A DNA stretch of 64,000 bases from Cryptomeria japonica (GCF_030272615.1 NC_081408.1:310412383-310476382); one strand, 5' to 3'. Positions 1-13,400 are shown, counted from the stretch's first letter. Notes: generated by a model from the sequence alone, not told the origin. Numbers and translations: made by a program.

Positions 1-570
1 AAAAAAACGTGTAACACTTAACACTTGACTACCACAATGATGAGAAATGGAACAAATTGGGGCAATGAATAGCTTACACTTGGCCTACGCTATCACTCAC
101 GGGCTCAGCCTTAAATTTATAGATAAAATTCACAAGTAACACATATAGACTCATGACTGAACTTTTCTTGACTCATACAATCCGATAAAAAAGTACACAA
201 CCAAAATAAACATTCAAACAATCAATTATCTATTACTGAAGATATATATACATACATTGAGATCATGCATTGACAACTCAAAAAGATAGAAAATTCGAAT
301 TACAATAACAATCTGAGAAAGTCACACATATTAACACATCATATCATTGTTCATGTTCAATGGAAAATTAACGAAAATCATACAATGTGACAGACTAAAG
401 AAGGTGTATTTAAAAAAAAAAAATTATGAACTGGTGTCTGAATTTATATCCTTGTTGCAGTTGGGCAAAATTTGTATTCAGTAGGGGTCATATGATTAAA
501 TGCAGGCAATGAAATCTTTTTTTTTAAGCTTCGAATTTTGTTTGGGGGTATATGTATGCAGTGTTGTGTA
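1..570. other. AT-rich stretch without recognisable gene
   Basis: No reading frame with family resemblance and no clear repeat boundary was found. The sequence is AT-rich with short A-runs, in line with conifer intergenic DNA. Confidence 0.5.
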
Positions 571-800
571 GTAGCACCCACCATGTTGTGGTGGGGTGCT
601 ACACCCACCACAACATGGATGGTTCTAGTGCTCCACCATGTTGATGGTGGTGTCGTGGCACCACCATGTGTTGGGAGGTGCTAAGCACCTCCACCAGATG
701 GTGTTGCCACAACAATACCATGGCATAGGGGTCCTGCACCCTCATGTTGTAGTGGATGCTACGCCATCCCCCACAATGTGGGTGGTGCCATAACACCCTA
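571..800. repeat. GC-rich hairpin and short-repeat cluster
   Basis: This is an island of CACCA/TGGTG-type sequence in AT-rich surroundings. Positions 571-602 fold as a 13-14 bp stem with one bulged base and a TGTTG loop. Positions about 581-617 form a second, overlapping inverted repeat. Positions 674-692 are a perfect 9-bp inverted repeat around a single base. The motif CACCATGTTG recurs at least three times. The long minus-strand frame across it is a by-product of the repeats. Its origin is unknown; an expanded fragment of a mobile-element terminus is possible. Confidence 0.6.
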
Positions 801-849
801 CCCACTCTATGGGTTTCAAACAACATGACAGGGTGCACAAAAAAAAAGG

Positions 850-1700
850 ACAACATAAATTAAAAAAATAGCCCACGAAACAACATAAACGTGGTTACAT
901 AATGAACCAATTTGCCCTACCCAAATTAGAAAAGAACAACAACAATTTTGCCATGGTAATAGATGAATTTGATATTCAAACCCATTAAACATGGGTAAAT
1001 CAATACACAAATCAAAATCACAAATCTCAGACATGAATAACATCATTTTTTCATTTGGAAAATAATGAAAACTCCCATTTCCCAAATTTCGTTTGCTTCA
1101 AACTAAATAGGGAAAACTTATGTCTAGATTCTAGTTTAAAAGTAGCATTTTTCACCCAACAACTACTAATCTAACAAAATTTCAATAAAAGCCCCATGAA
1201 AGCATTCACATTTTGAAATATAGGAAGGAAAGAAAATATAATTTTCCTTCAAATTCTGGATTCAAATACATAGAAAAAGAGAGGAACAAAAAACCTACCT
1301 CTTTCTGTGTGGTTACAAGAAATCCTTGTTGCAAATCTTGTTCAAAATCCCTAGTAGCAACACACTAATGCCTTTCAAGAAGCAAGCTCCAAAAAGTACA
1401 AAAGGAAAAATGATTATTTTCCCGAAGAGACCAATTACACTCAAATTCCAAAATTTTCGCTCCAGGAAAACCAAAAAAAATGAAAACCCCCTCACTTTCT
1501 CAATTTACAAAATGGGAAAATACATATTGGGATTAAAATATTTCCTATTATAACTTCATATATTTTCAAATTTCCTTTCCCATTTTCTTTTCATAAGATT
1601 AAAAAAAACCAAATAAAAAATAGAAATCAAATGTTAAATTATATTAAAATATAATGAATGGGATATACTAATTTATTCACTTCCACTTATTCAAATTACA

Positions 1701-1746
<46 letters not shown>

Positions 1747-2199
1747 CGATTTAATAATCAAATAGACCAATTAATTAAAGGATCAACAACTCAATAATAA
1801 TTAAATTAAATTAAATTCGACCTTAAATAAATAATTATAATTAAAGTAATCAAAATAAATAACTAAGGATTAAAATCGTCCAATAGTTAATAAAGTCAAT
1901 AATGCAAAAATAATAAATATTCAATAAATCAAATCAACTTAAAAAATAAATCATTAAATTCGATCTCAAAATCCTAGTTGAATTTTAATTCAAGTTCAAA
2001 CACGTGAGATAACAAATAATTAAAAATCATTAAATATTAATAATTTAAAATAACGCTAGTACTAATAGAGTCATAAATTAGTATTAAATAACCACTCGGT
2101 AAAAGTCAATCAGGCATCATAATTTAAATAAGTTAAATAATAATTCCATCATTATACTCAATAAACCTCAATTTAATAACTGAATAACCAAACTCACCA
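850..2199. other. AT-rich intergenic DNA with (TA)n tract
   Basis: No gene recognised. A pure (TA)n microsatellite lies at about 1705-1741. From about 1600 to 2160 the sequence is made of AATTAAAT-type words like those at 27130-27600, suggesting both are interiors of related LTR remnants. Confidence 0.5.
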
Positions 2200-3105
2200 T
2201 GCCACATACTCACAAGTCATGATGACAATGACGACTTGGCAAACTTTGCCAAGACTGACAAGGACTCGACATCAGACCTAGACCTAGAGTGCGGGTAGGG
2301 AACCAACGTCATCTCTGAACCACATATTTCCATTTAGAAGAGGTACACTCGCACCTGCCAAGCCAAGGGAGCTCGTACTCAATTTCCTGGGAGGAATGAA
2401 TGCCTTAATACCTACAACCCTGCAACCACAATGAAAGTACATGTGCATATACATATATATACATACATATCAAGAAAGTAGGGAAATGTCACAATGACAA
2501 ATCCACTCGCAAAGACAGATGTGACGTTGATTCCCCATGAAGATAGTGAAACAAATCTCACACAATGAACATACAACTCATGAAACATCGCATCATAAGC
2601 AAGCAAAACTAAGTTTAGTATATCCATTTGATAGCGAAGCATAGATAATAAAATCCATCATCTCATAAGAAGCATGTAAAGTTATTCAAGGTATATGGTT
2701 AATTAATATCTAATATCGCTAATTATCTAATCAACAACATAATATGAATCCATGTGTCATATAACATCTCACTAATCATCTGGTTCACATAAAGAGTCAC
2801 AACCTATCATAAACATAATTCATTACATCGATTAGACCAAATCAAATCTAAACATATCCATCATCATAACAAAATGTGTATGGCCTATAAACACATGAGC
2901 AAATGTGCAGGATCTAACAAATCACATGTTTGGAAGAATTACACTATCATCTATAACCATAGATTAATATAATTCTGCATAATGTCTGGAGTCACACTAA
3001 GCAACTGAAATACATTAAATCCTGACCTCAACTCGAAACACCATATCGGTATCTTGGCAAGCCTATCATGGTGTCGCATCAACTAGATCGAGGAGAGGCA
3101 TTACA
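2200..3105 (-). mobile_element. Putative LTR remnant (minus strand)
   Basis: On the minus strand this block begins TGTAATGCCTCTCC at 3105, closely matching TGTAGTGCCCCTCC at 28420. Both blocks carry a diverged shared segment (about 2270-2320 and 27680-27735) with the words ACTGACAAGG and CTAGAGTG followed by ACGTCA. They are probably diverged LTRs or solo LTRs of one family. The other end and any target duplication could not be placed. Confidence 0.4.
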
Positions 3106-3781
3106 GGGATGCGAATGATGGTAATGCAAAGACTGATTTGAATACCACTATTTGACCAAGATTGACTTTATTTCTAAGTGCAAAGTGAGGAATTGCGAAA
3201 AGACTTGTGTAGCATGAGGACGTGATTTGTGACCATGCACAGACTATGCAAATGTGTGAGACCTAAGATCACAATAAATAATCATGTTTTCTTAATTTTT
3301 CTGAAAGTGATAAACTTGTTCAACTTGTTGGGTTATTGTTGACAAAACTGGAACATGTTTTATTGATTTTTTGGTTGTGTTTTGACTAGTGTTTGATTGT
3401 TTGACAACTGATCTTGAGAAATATGAATAAAACACAACAAACAATTTGATATAATCCAAACAAAAGAATGCATGCCCATTATAGGATCTTTTCAAACCCC
3501 AATTATTTTTGATAGATTTTTGTCTAGAGGAACACAAATTAGTCAGAATCTTCTAATGTCAAAAGTCATCCATAATACCCCAACCCATACTCCTTGAGCT
3601 TAAACAACCATATCACACCCTAAGGTGTACCCATTTTTTTGCCTTTTGCTAGAAGTTGAACAAAAGAGAATTGCTTCTCAATTGGATCATTTTCTTGGGA
3701 GATGTATGGTGAGTGTCTTGGGGGGTGGATTCTTCCCCACCCTTGTACTATGATATTACAAATTTTGGATACTAACTCATC
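3106..3781. other. No gene recognised
   Basis: Mixed-composition sequence without family resemblance. The short frames on the minus strand have no supporting motif. Confidence 0.4.
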
Positions 3782-4264
3782 TTGGTCACTATTATTATGT
3801 TTCTTAGAAAGGGTTTTGTTCGGTGCATCAAAGATAAACTCCCTTATGAGGCTTCTCAACCTTTAGAACACAAGCTTTACATATTTCAAGGATACTGGGG
3901 GAAGGCTATCAATGCAAAACTACCATTGAACATGATTTTCATCACATCCACATTTGATTATAGTGGGTTGGATTACTTGGATTTAGTCGTTCCCCTCTCA
4001 CCGACCTTATGGGCTTCTTGGGAGGGCAGACCTACTAAAGGTTTTATCCTAATTGCAATAAAGGAAAGAAAGCATAAAGAGTGAGTCTGGTTTTTTGATC
4101 ACCCAATAAAGGGGAGAGCATGTACCTATCACTTTCAAAACATGGTAGACAAAGTTGTTTTTATCCCATCATCACAATGTGATCTAATTGCTATTTGGAG
4201 ATATTTCTCCAACAATCATGGTGTTCTTTTTAACCCATATAACAATAGTGAATGTTCTTTTTAA
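3782..4264 (+). pseudogene. Unclassified degraded coding remnant
   Basis: A 100-codon frame (3782-4084) stays coding-like for about 60 more codons past its stop, in the same frame. The base composition is more balanced than the flanks and the inferred protein is rich in aromatic residues. I cannot name a family. Elsewhere in this window such isolated pieces belong to retrotransposon-like material, so a gag-like or ORF2-like fragment is the most likely source, but that is inference. The reading frame may begin upstream. Confidence 0.3.
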
Positions 4265-4289
4265 GCCCAAACATTAGAATAATAAGTCT

Positions 4290-6825
4290 CGAGAGTAGTT
4301 TGAAAAGCGTTGCAAGAAAATAAGCCTTCTAATAAAAGGAAATGTGGCATGTTCTCTTCCCTTATAAATTGAAGTGTGCCTTATTCTTTTTATCCCTTTG
4401 TAGAAAAAAAGGAAAAAATGTCTTGTTCTTTTTAATTTACACCAAAAAGACAAATATGAGCTAATCTAAGTCCATTGGACATACAACAAACATTAGCACC
4501 TGCAAAACCCCTTGAAACGTTAGTCGATATTCTGGGCTAACAAGTCTAGAATTTCCTTTGGGCTATAAAATTTTTCTTATTGTTTGTGACTGATATGCTT
4601 GAAAAATAGAACATTACAAGGATTAGAATATAAAAAATATCTCAGAAAGTACATAATAGAAATTACCTAAACACATCCAATGAATGTGAATCACCCTCTA
4701 ACCGAATGAGAATTTATATGTAATCGAATGCAAATTTTTGTCACATTGATTGCGAATTTATGTCTGAGTGAATACCGCTTAGTGTCTGCATGAATGCGGA
4801 TTGCTAATAGACATAATTAAAAGATAGAAGAGAAATCTGTAAAATAAAGGATCAATTAAAAATGATATTGCCCATGACGTCGATGTCTTCAAATATATGA
4901 AATTTCTCCAGGTATTTATGCACAAGGCTATAGTATTTGGATACAACAACTAATTCTTCTAGGTTTTGGAGTCTCATTTTTGTCTTGAGTATTCACCAAT
5001 GAGCCCTTTGTTGTTTTATATATTGTGCTTTCCTTCTTGCACCTAAGATCTTGAATCAGACCTTCCTTGCCATGAGATCTAATACATTTTTCATAGAAAA
5101 ATAACAAATTCCAGATTTAAAAAATATTTGTGGGTTAGAAGCGCAAAGGGATGGGAAACAAAAATGAAAAAAGAAATTGAAAGTGTGATGAATTCCCACG
5201 AATGTGAATCATCATTTAGGCTAATGCAAATCATGGTGTAAGCGAATGTGAATTTTTGTCATTCTGAATGCGGATCACTGTGTAGTCAAACGCGTATTGA
5301 TGTTTTCTTGAATGCATAACATTTCCTATGTGTTCATACAAAATTTGCAAAAACCAAAAAAAATAATGCCAATAAGGTTAAAAGTTTTTTCTTCATGTCA
5401 GGTTCACCATTTGTTTCATTCTTAAAATCATTAAAGAAATCATAACTAATTAGAATAAAAGGAACAATCAAAAAATTCCTTAACTAATCATGTTAATTCT
5501 AAACATGAATCAATAGAATGAATGCATAAATGAAATGAATTAAATAATTAAAACTCCCTCATCCTGCATTATAGCTTCCATTGTTCTTCTCCAAAATTGT
5601 GTGTGTGGGTGGATCTCAGATATTTTACTAGGATTCTTGCATATATTAGACACAATAATTTCAATTGTTGAAAAATGCACAATTAGTAACATTTCTTTTA
5701 CATATTTCTAGGTGAGACGGGGTGAGAAATAGAGCTGGAGTGTTGATTGATAGTTAACTGATTTTGATTGATCTGTTAACTCATTTTGATTGATCTGTTA
5801 ACATGATAGATTGGAAAGATAACTCAATGGATTGATTAGTCAACTAGATAGATTGGCTAGTTAACTCAATTGACTGAATATATTGATTAGTCAAAAAAAG
5901 TTGATTGAGATTGAAAAGGGGAGATTGGAGGGTTAACTGAGTTAATTGATTAGTTAACTGACTTGATCAATCAGTCATGATTTTCAACATGTGTTGTAGG
6001 ATTTTTAAATTGAAATTCAATTTCATTTTGAATTTGAATTTTGACTTTCGAATGAGGAAATTGAAATGCACATTAACTTGAAATTTGATGAAATTCAAAT
6101 CTAGGAAATTGAAATTTGATGAAATTAGTTGAAATCCGAATTTGGGGAATTGGAAGAATAAATAAATTAATTAAATAATTTAAATAAAATTATTGAATCA
6201 TTAGAAATGGAATTAATTAAATAATAAGGATTATTTAATTAAGGAATAAATCATAATTAATTAAATAAATAGTATTTAATTAATATTTAAGAAACGTTAC
6301 ATGATTAATTGATGAAAGAGATATCAAATGAATAATTAGCAATATTTGAAGATGATTATTGAATTAGTTAGAAGAATTAATTAGCTTAATTAAATAAATA
6401 AAGAATTATTTAACTAATAGGATGATTAATTAGTACATGATTGATGAGACATTTTTAGGTGTCTACATTGCTTAGTGTGTGTGGTTTAAGGTTGGCCATC
6501 AACATATGTATTCTCCATGTTCAAAGAAAAATGATTGTCACCACTTTAGCAATCTAAATGAAACAACTCTTCATTCATGCCATGATAGGGATAGTAATTG
6601 CCAAGCGCAATAAAGAGAATTGATAACTATTGCAAATCACCAAAATGAAGAACTCCATTACAAAAGGTTTGGGCCTTGATTTATTTACCAAATATATTGC
6701 ACCACAAACACCATGAAATGGTTCAAATTATTGCATACAATTATTATTTTAAATTAAATGACATGTTTTAGTTACACTTAGTAGGGTAAACATTATTTTA
6801 ATGATTTTATCATTGATGGAATAAT
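4290..6825. other. AT-rich DNA with low-complexity repeats and a possible LTR end
   Basis: No gene recognised. A GAATGTGAATCA...TTTTTGTCA segment occurs twice (about 4680-4800 and 5190-5300). Positions 5745-5960 hold repeats of TTGATTGATCTGTTAAC-like words. Positions 6120-6470 are AATTAAT-rich and end in TTTAGGTGTCTACA, which resembles the terminus of a plant Ty3/gypsy LTR. The other boundary was not found. Confidence 0.4.
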
Positions 6826-6983
6826 AATAATTAAGTATATGTAATTATTTGTTTAATGTGTCTTAATTAAAAATTAAAATCCAATAAGAGAATCTTTAGT
6901 AGTTGGAAAAGATTATTTGACTTACAATATTCTAGAAAAAGGTTCAATCATATTGATGAGAAATTAGAACTTTAATAAAAAGG

Positions 6984-7530
6984 TATGTGCATGATCACGG
7001 TGGGCCAAACGGGCCCTTAAGTGGCAATGAAAATCAAAAAACAAAGTTAGGCAAATTGATGTAAAAATTTGAATAAGTTACCAACGTTATTTCAAATATA
7101 TGTACAAATTGAATCTGCAGCAAATTGAATGTAGTTTCTAAGCTACTAGTGTCTAACCACCCTAATGACAATCAAATGATAATTTTATTTTTATAAGATT
7201 TTATATATAAGTAGAAAACTCATGTCTGGATGTGACACATATTTTTTGTAATTTTTTAAAAATAAATAATTAATTATTATTTATTTACTACAGCTTTTTA
7301 AAAATATTAAAAACTCATATGTCTGACCACCATAACTTGGTTAAAACTTTTTGAAATTCAATTTTTTATTTTTTTAATCTTATAGTATATGAAGCATAGA
7401 ATGTGACACATGTTTTGGATTAAAAAGATGTGATGTCTTTTGAAAGTTATAGATATTTTTCAATTAGCCTATCAATTGGAACTTTAGTTAGAATATTGCC
7501 CCTTTTTGGCCCCTCATGATCCTACACATA
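6984..7530. mobile_element. Small inverted-repeat element (MITE-like) in copy A promoter
   Basis: Comparison with copy C shows about 547 extra bases here. Its ends are imperfect inverted repeats of roughly 30 bp: the left end begins TATGTGCATGATCACGG and continues into GGGCCAAA, and the right end read in reverse begins TATGTGTAGGATCATGA and also continues into GGGCCAAA. No convincing target-site duplication and no coding capacity were seen. This fits a non-autonomous class II element; the superfamily is unassigned. Confidence 0.5.
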
Positions 7531-8126
7531 TAGCTGAATAAAAGAATTGTTGGTAAATTAAGCGCACTAGTTGGTACAATAGGTATTCGTAGATTAAAAT
7601 CTTAGTTGTGAGTGAATTGAAAATAAGATATGCAAAACACAAGTTATATTAGTAGATGAATATGGATTGATAGATATATTATGAGGGATCATCACTAGAT
7701 TTACAATATCATCATTTGAATTAAGACATCATTTATTCATAACTAATATTTTTTATTGATATTTTAAGTGATTTGTGAGGCTGACACATCCTCAAGAGAG
7801 ATTGAACATCAATATCTCATTCTTTACCACATGAAATTCTCGCCAATCAAACTAGACCCCTAACCATATCATAACTAACATAATTAATCACATGTTAATT
7901 TAGATTAAATTTTACAAGCATATGATTAATTTACCTTAATAGAAAGAAAAGAATATTTAACAATTAATCTCTAGAAAAAGTTCAATGTTATAATATAAAT
8001 TATTGAAACCTTAAATAAAGGTTAAAAAAAAAAAGAAGTCTTTGGTAGTTGAAAAAATTATTGCCATTTTAAGAATGTTCCTAAAAATGTTGAAATAAGA
8101 GCACGTAAGCTGGTTGAAAAACTACG

Positions 8127-8133
8127 TATAAAG
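8127..8133 (+). promoter_or_regulatory. TATA-like box, P450 copy A
   Basis: TATAAAG, 80 bp before the ATG and at the equivalent place in all three promoter copies (29116 and 31278 in copies B and C). Confidence 0.5.
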
Positions 8134-8212
8134 AGATCTCGTGGATTCACAAATCAGAAACGTATACTGCATCGTTGTTGATATTTACATCTCTTCTTGA
8201 AATCTTTAAACA

Positions 8213-8560
8213 ATGGAGGACCTCTCTAGGCTTGGTGCGTATTTAGATTGGGTACAATTGCTTCTGATGAGATTAGTATTGTCTGTAACATTTCTTGTGT
8301 TTACAAAATTTTGGGTTGGTGGAAAAAGCAGCAAAACCCAGTATAAATCGCTGCCACCAGGTTCTACTGGATGGCCACTCATAGGGGAAACAATTAGCTT
8401 CTATCGAGCCATGAGATCATGAGAAGAGGTAATTTCATAGGGGAAACAATTAGCTTCTATCGAGCCATGAGATCATGAGAAGAGGTAATAACATTAATCA
8501 CACTAAGTTTCTACTGGATGGCCATTCATAGGAGAAGAAATTAGCTTCTATCAATGGCAT
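8213..8560 (+). pseudogene. Cytochrome P450 exon 1 remnant, copy A (CYP720-like)
   Basis: The reading frame from the ATG gives an N-terminal membrane anchor (roughly residues 12-33) followed by the proline-rich hinge PPGSTGWPLIGE. These are the normal first features of an ER-anchored clan 85 P450 of the conifer CYP720B type. Here the serine codon before the hinge is intact, unlike copy C. The exon is broken at its end: about 34 bp present in copy C are missing between two GATC words, bringing an in-frame stop next to the arginine-serine that closes the frame at 8422. A 56-bp unit is then tandemly repeated (8381-8436 and 8437-8492), and a third diverged piece lies at about 8506-8555. No downstream exons follow; GGPPS sequence begins within 350 bp. 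Confidence 0.8.
8381..8492 (+). repeat. 56-bp tandem duplication in P450 copy A
   Basis: Two adjacent, nearly identical 56-bp units cover the end of exon 1 and the former splice donor (GAAGAGGTAA). Both units carry the same internal deletion, so the deletion came first and the duplication second. Confidence 0.85.
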
Positions 8561-9287
8561 ATCGAATAAGCTATGGATTGTCCTCATATATTGGGTAGCA
8601 AATTATCCTTTTGTAGTACCCTCCGATCATTACAATTAGTTTTCAGTTTGAATGGCACATTCACACCAGAAAACAAGAGTAGCAGCAACAGGAATCGTCC
8701 AACACAAATTTTGATAATTTCTTCTGTTTCTTGTGCAGCTGTGTGTCAACCATTTGCAAATAAGAACAAGCTGTCACATTTGATTTTTCTTGGTAATTTC
8801 TCGTAGGTGTAGGTTTTGTTACAAAGAGATTTTGTAAGAGCTGGTATATAAAAACTTATAGAGGATGGCTTACATGACAATAACATCAACGTCTAACCAG
8901 AGCCTTCATTTCTTTAGTTTAATTTCTTCTACTCAAGAATGCAGGAGTGCAAGGAGTTGTTTCAAATTGACACTGTTTAGCAATTTTCATTGAGCAGATT
9001 TTATTTTACCCTCATTGGGTACATCTAATGGTGAGATTAAGTGCCATCTGAAACTTGGGTCATCTAGATCCACGAGGATAGTGGCCCAATTGGTTACAGT
9101 GGAGGAGAAGAGGCAGACTGTTAGGGTTTGATTTCAACAATTACATGCAGTCCAAGGCTGAGGCAGTGGACAAAGCACTAGATAAGGCAATACCACTTGA
9201 ATATCCTGAAAAATTACTTGAATCAATGAGGTATTCTCTTCTATCTTGAGGTAAGCATGTTGCATTGGAGCATGTGAAATTATATGA

Positions 9288-9560
<273 letters not shown>

Positions 9561-9651
9561 TAAGGGCTTGTAGGGCTTGTAGGGGGTCAAGTTGCTGATA
9601 TTACTTATGAAGGAGACTCTTCAGTTGACCTTAAGTCTCTAGAATGGATTC

Positions 9652-10206
9652 TATTGGAATCCAAGAGCACTGGGATGGGGGGTGAATCGGTGTTTTGCCG
9701 GTAAGATAAGTTTTAACCGGTTTCCACTGTGTCCTCCTTTACCGGTAACTTGCTCTACATCCCAAACCTTTAAACCAATAACCAAGACCGACTACAAAAT
9801 ATTATATTCACATACAGTCGATCAATATTGTTCGTACAATGTCACTATATCTCGCATCATATGTATATCTCTCAATCTCATATCCAAAATATCCTAACCG
9901 GATTGACTTAAATAGCCTTCCCAAACATAAACATAATTGCCTTATGTCGGCTTACAATGATATTACAATTTATTTACATGTCGGCCTAGAAAAAAAAAAT
10001 ACATTAAACTTCATGACTGATGTCGCTGATTGCTACTGTGTAGACCCGCCAGATCAATCTCCTATGTTCCTAGTTTGCCGGTTTTCTTGAATGTCGGTTG
10101 TTGAATCATGAATACCGGTGAGTACCGGTTAAGTGTCCAGCCCAAAATGATATGTGTTGCCATTAATGACAACACAACTAAACTAGATGAGGGTTAGTTG
10201 CCAACA
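9652..10206 (-). repeat. Element 1 LTR (3' LTR of the minus-strand element)
   Basis: 555 bp, matching 15277-15850 along its length apart from small gaps; the inner end is CCAACA, next to the purine tract. It contains an early part with several CCGG-rich words and a run of G bases near the outer end (GGGATGGGGGGTGAATC). Divergence from its partner is clearly visible, so the insertion is not recent. Confidence 0.9.
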
Positions 10207-10218
10207 ATCTCCCCTTTT
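10207..10218 (-). other. Polypurine tract of element 1
   Basis: On the minus strand AAAAGGGGAGAT directly precedes the LTR. The same tract stands at 22441-22453 in element 2. This is the plus-strand primer site expected at the 3' LTR boundary. Confidence 0.8.
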
Positions 10219-10425
10219 GGCATTGATGGCAACACTCATGTGAAAAATGAATTGTTGAAGTGTTGTCCCGGTTCCTCAAAAAATAGATGACCAAAATTGG
10301 CCCTTCTCCCCCTGAGCTATATATTACTTCTTATGTCTCTTGACATTTTTCACAACAACCACTCCCCCTTTGACATCAATGACAAAGGGAGGGCAAAAGA
10401 ATGAAAGAATGAAATCTAAATGTGT

Positions 10426-13400
10426 TTACCGGATCTAGATGTACTTGAATATATCCGGGTAAGCACCCTTCAAAAATCCTAAGTGTCCCAACTAGTTTTC
10501 AAAGTTCCCAAAATAGATACAAATCCATTAAGAATGTATGCATGTAGTTCTTCTTTTTTTAGATCTGTCAGTGTGGGTTTATTCATCAATTCTAGATTTT
10601 CCCACTTATGAAGTAATAAACTGTTCAACCGGGGACTTACCAATCCTTTGAATTCCCTTGCTCACCGAATTAATCTGTCCATATCCAAGGCTGATATCTC
10701 AGATTCTATAACAAAAAATTGACCATCAATGGCGCTGGTCAATGACTGAGTACCATCAAAATTATTAGCTATATGTTCCAATCGAGCCTTTGTTACTTTT
10801 GTTTTTACCTCCAAGGCAGTTGTAAGTTTGTCGATGTTAGTACAAGACCTATATATACAACTGCACTAATTAAGAGCCTCATCAATCTTTGTAAGTTTCT
10901 CTGTCATCTTGACTTTGTCTGATATGATCATATTGTCATAGGTGACCTTCCTAGTAGCATTGTATCTCTCTATCAATTACCGATTTGATATATGTTGAAG
11001 AGTTTGAAACTCTTTTGCAATATGTTCAGTCAAACTCTTAAGCTTACAAGAGGGGCTAGCTACCGGACTAGAGTATCCTATAGCTAGTTGCTGCAAAATC
11101 GGAATGGCCTGCTCAATGACCTGCTTATCTTCTGATCCTTCCTTCCTCAACTTTTGAGCTGCAACAAACATTAATTCAAAACCACTCATCTGCTTAATGT
11201 TCTTCTACCCAAAATCAACTTGACCGGATGAGCCAAGTGCCAACAATGAATGATTGGACTCTCCAACCTATTGAGTAGCACCAGTGGCTTCGCCACTTGT
11301 TGTAGTGATCATCTCAACCTTATCCTCTTCAGTATGTACATTTTTGCCAGAGGTTCAACATTCTCAACTTGTTTATTATTTGTATCCACATCAATAACCT
11401 CTACATCTAGAATGTTTTGTTTTGGTGTATCCTACTTATCATGCACATCTTCAAAGTTATCTATCAGTTTCTCTACATTATGTACAGGTGATATTGCTGA
11501 AGGAATGTCCTCTGTTAGTTTCTGTCCCAAAATCGGTGAATCCATACCCAATATACCTTTTCCCTTACCATCAACAAATATGACTTCAATACTAGACTTA
11601 GGTAGAAATATTGGTGCAGTAAAGAAATTTGGTTTGTCTACAAAGAATTTTATCCATGCCTCATGGGTCTCCTTAACTATTTCATTTACTCTACCTACCA
11701 TGAGACTCACATGGTGGTGTCTGCTCCGAAAAATTGTTCTATTAGCATATTGAAGACACTTCTGCAACTCCTCATCAATAATGGCACCACAAATAGTTAA
11801 TAAATCCTACAACTTTATATTTTTATCCTTTTCAACTGCAAATAATCTCCTAGCATCCAACTTATTATACAAATCTCCTAGTAGTTGATTTTCAATCTCA
11901 AGTAATACCTTCTTATATATATCTAAATATAACAAAACTGCTTCCTCAATCTCCATTTGATCCTTATCATCCATATATGTTCATAATAATGTTGGATATT
12001 ACTCAAAATTCCATCTTTAGTTATTTGATCTATCAATTCAGCAACTGAGAGAGGAAGAGTGACCTCAATACTCTTACTAGATTCAAGAGCTATATCTAAA
12101 TCTGATATCTTCTTCTTGTCGTGAGTAGAAGTAGATTCTTTAAGCAGTTTCCTCTTCTTTGTTGGTTTCCTCTCCTTCAAAATTTTCTTTGGGGCTGCCG
12201 GAGGAGTGACCTTCACTTTTTGTACCTTTCCTTCCATAGCTTTCTTTCTTTGTATCTTGATGTATGTCTAGGGAATATTTGGGGGCACAACATCAGTATT
12301 AGAACCGGATTCAACAGGGAAAATATAAGTTTTCGGTTTCTTCCTATTCAGTATACCCTTGCCGGTTGTTGCTATCGGTGGAGTCTAAACTGCTGCCGGA
12401 GATGACCCTTCTGCCAATCCAATGATCTGCTTGATTTCAAAGGACATCTTCTCCATAGCTTCCCCAACCTTCTTGATTTTTCCTTCCCTCCTCTTCTAAC
12501 TGAAACCTATCTAAACTTTAGATTCCTTTTGCTTTATTGTCCCAAAGATTTTCTTAGTTTCATCAACCGAGGCATCAATAAGAGTCTTGACATATAAGTC
12601 TGAGATCTCAACATCAACCTCATAACCCATCTCAGTGATCTAGATCTTCCATGGTTGCACTTATTCCATAATTGTTTCATCCTTCTTAACCATAAAGCAA
12701 ATTTCTATAGAGTACTTATCAACAATATGTTTAGGCACTCTCTCTCTTTTCTTCATAGCCTTCTGAAATGATTTGAAATAACCCCATAGGATGGTGTCTC
12801 TCTCCTTGTCCTTTCCTAAACCTCTTATAGAATTATTTATTTTCTTTTCTACTGGCATATCAAACGCCCATTGAGTTTTACCAAACCCCAGTAACTCATT
12901 CAAAAAGAAAAGCATCAAGCAAACAACAAGATTACCATACCCAAAAACACCTTTCTTTTTACCCTTAATCTTCCCTAAGTTTAAAATAAGCTCTTCACAC
13001 ATCCATTGACAGAGATCATACCTATCATTTCCTTTGACCATATAATGAGCATAGTAAATACATGAACTGGAAACAGAGTTAAATCTATTTTATTAGGTTG
13101 CCTTGTAACAGATGATCATGCTTGCAAATTGAACACCTTTGTCTCTAATAGTTCTTATCCTCATTGACCAGTTGTCAAATGTTGCACTAGTTAACTTCTC
13201 AACCTCATTGTTAGGTATTTTCTTCCTTCCAGGAGCCTCACCAGTTTGGGGCAAACCAACGATTGCACGAATAGCCTCCTTGGTGATTTTGTAAGGTCAG
13301 TCCAACCATATGAATTCCCCGTGGACATGGCTTAGTACATACTAGATCATTTCATCTTCAAATTCTGACATCTCCAAAATGTCTGTAAAATCTTTATCCT

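Larger units (their letters stand above)
6826..8212 (+). repeat. P450 promoter duplication, copy A
   Basis: This matches the upstream region of the P450 at 31364 (copy C, from 30481) and of copy B (from 28421). Shared landmarks are the word AATAAAAGAATTGTTGG, a run of about 600 bp with the same order of words, and a TATA-like TATAAAG at 8127-8133, some 80 bp before the ATG at 8213. An extra segment (about 6984-7530) interrupts copy A only. The homology continues into exon 1. Confidence 0.75.

Noticed and set aside
599-856. 85-codon minus-strand frame over the hairpin cluster
   Set aside because: His/Trp-rich translation of short repeats with no codon or family support.
8573-8806. 77-codon plus-strand frame between P450 copy A and GGPPS
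   Set aside because: No motif. It lies in what is probably the GGPPS 5' flank, and the frame appears to be chance.
11250-11753. 167-codon plus-strand frame
   Set aside because: Antisense to ORF2 of element 1, whose minus-strand reading aligns with ORF2 of element 2.
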